From the NCBI GenBank assembly GCA_029239605.1, contig JARBUO010000003.1:1-63855 (forward strand): a stretch of DNA of 63,855 bases, in the 5' to 3' direction. Source of the stretch: Bacillota bacterium (GTDB lineage: Bacteria; Bacillota; Clostridia; Peptostreptococcales; Anaerovoracaceae). The translations under genes and the position numbers were made by a program. Of this stretch, positions 63,187 to 63,855 are shown in pieces; position 1 is the stretch's first letter; the number at the start of each line of letters is the position of its first letter. Below the pieces are notes generated by a model that had not been told where the DNA came from, searched no databases, and worked only from the letters and a program-made list of their open reading frames with translations.

Positions 63187-63660
63187 ATGATGTTTCGAAA
63201 GATGAGACTTGAAGCGAATCAGACAACAGAGGAAGAGGCAGTTGAAATGCTGAATGGAGCAACCAACGGAGTACTTGCAGTGGAAGGTGATGATGGTTAT
63301 CCCTACACGGTTCCATTAAGCTTTGCTTATCAGGAGGGAAAGATCTATTTTCATAGTACCGCAGATACCAGCCATAAAATCGAATCGATTGGTAAGAATC
63401 CGAAGGTATCTTTCTGTGTGGTCACACAGGACAAAATTCTGCCGGAAGCATTCAACACGCTGTATCGAAGTGTTGTGATTTTTGGGAAAGCGCGAGTTTT
63501 GACAGAGCCTGCTGATATGGCCAGGGGTATTCGTGCAATTGTTTCAAAGTATTCCGGTGGATTTATGAAAGAAGCTGGAGCGTACATGAAGGCTGAGGCG
63601 GGAAAATTTTGCGTCGTGGAAATTGAAATCGAACATATGACCGGCAAGGCTGGAAGTTAA
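63187..63660 (+). CDS. Pyridoxamine 5'-phosphate oxidase family (flavin-binding split barrel) protein
   Basis: This 157-residue protein begins MMFRKMRLEANQTTEEEAVEML. It has the split-barrel core NGVLAVEGDDGYPYTVPLSFAYQEGKIYFHST and FCVVTQDKILPEAFNTLYRSVVIFGKA, characteristic of PNPOx-like flavoproteins (NimA-type subgroup in Clostridia). True pyridoxamine oxidase activity is unlikely; such proteins bind FMN, F420 or heme. GGAGG precedes ATG 63187. A terminator follows. Confidence 0.85.
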   Translation: MMFRKMRLEANQTTEEEAVEMLNGATNGVLAVEGDDGYPYTVPLSFAYQEGKIYFHSTADTSHKIESIGKNPKVSFCVVTQDKILPEAFNTLYRSVVIFGKARVLTEPADMARGIRAIVSKYSGGFMKEAGAYMKAEAGKFCVVEIEIEHMTGKAGS

Positions 63661-63720
63661 AATGTAAAGCCCCATTTCTAATATCAGCTCAGATGAATTG
63701 GGCAAGTGCGTTTTGTTTAG

Positions 63721-63758
63721 AAAGCATCCTCTGAACAGATGAGCAGAGGGTGTCTTTT
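63721..63758 (+). terminator. Terminator after the PNPOx-like gene
   Basis: CATCCTCTG (63725-63733) pairs with CAGAGGGTG (63744-63752), extended by AAAG/CTTT, then T-rich. Confidence 0.7.
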
Positions 63759-63767
63759 GTAGGTTTG

Positions 63768-63855
63768 TCAAACATAGGTTACACCGTCTATCAAAAAATC
63801 CATGAGAGTCTGCTTAGGAGATTTCCATCCCAGAGGTCTCATAGGGAAACGGTTG
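63768..63855 (-). CDS. Transposase C-terminal fragment, partial at window edge
   Basis: The minus strand entering from the right edge reads NRFPMRPLGWKSPKQTLMDF and ends shortly after at a stop at 63768-63770. The N-x-F-PMRPLGWKSP pattern is typical of the C-terminus of DDE transposases/integrases. Only 28 codons are visible, so the family cannot be fixed and the gene may be intact beyond the window. Confidence 0.5.
   Translation of the reverse strand, partial: NRFPMRPLGWKSPKQTLMDFLIDGVTYV

Noticed and set aside
1..63855. CRISPR array
   Set aside because: No regularly spaced identical repeats were found on either strand.

Overview
This window looks like chromosome from an anaerobic, endospore-forming, flagellated member of the Clostridia. 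The evidence is an alpha/beta small acid-soluble spore protein, a CIRCE heat-shock operator, MotA/MotB plus a very large chemoreceptor, a ferredoxin-linked 2-oxoacid oxidoreductase, strong AGGAGG ribosome-binding sites and moderate GC. The gene content suggests an amino-acid and peptide fermenter. An Anaerovoracaceae-like lineage is possible, but that is inference.

Layout. 219-2876: korDABC, oxidative decarboxylation of (probably branched-chain) 2-oxoacids. 3263-8038: livJHMGF, a branched-chain amino-acid ABC importer. 8398-11097: an OPT oligopeptide transporter and a P1 (DmpA-like) aminopeptidase. These three blocks form an uptake-and-oxidation module. 11295-12976: a retron, with a folded msr-msd RNA gene, a retron-type reverse transcriptase and a co-directional zinc metallopeptidase. 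13020-21093: a PHP phosphatase, an ECF sigma/anti-sigma pair running directly into polA and coaE, and an orphan peptide-binding lipoprotein. 21536: tRNA-Leu(GAG). 21700-32650: an accessory stretch with an Ada-AlkA/Ogt alkylation-repair pair, copper-amine-oxidase-N-domain secreted proteins, HelD, a transposase remnant, a metallophosphoesterase pseudogene and a compact structured element. 32909-36143: lytic transglycosylase, spore SASP, cell-wall amidase and an unknown helical protein. 36416-42619: poly-HAMP chemoreceptor, a metal-ligand-rich small protein with its own promoter and operator, and a DrrAB-type ABC exporter. 42975-47855: a 1,626-codon LPXTG-like surface adhesin interrupted by two in-frame amber codons, both in the context TAG-CAG. 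48179-59460: glycerol dehydrogenase, two APC permeases, a class V aminotransferase, GAPDH, two AraC regulators, an amidohydrolase and a DUF3237 remnant. 59851-63660: motAB, a CIRCE-controlled DnaJ-type chaperone, a glutaredoxin-zinc ribbon protein and a flavin-binding PNPOx-fold protein. The right edge enters a transposase.

Most notable: (1) the retron; its RNA has 16-bp a1/a2 arms, a TAGCGA branch site and msr/msd hairpins, and the reverse transcriptase starts 22 nt after a2. (2) the twin-amber surface protein, in a genome where TAG is an ordinary stop. (3) a family of three related leader hairpins upstream of LivJ, the chemoreceptor and an APC permease; the two longest have exact 17-bp stems with compensatory changes. 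(4) a palindromic operator over the start site of the His/Cys-rich protein. All functional statements rest on reading the sequence and on family knowledge; no database search was run.
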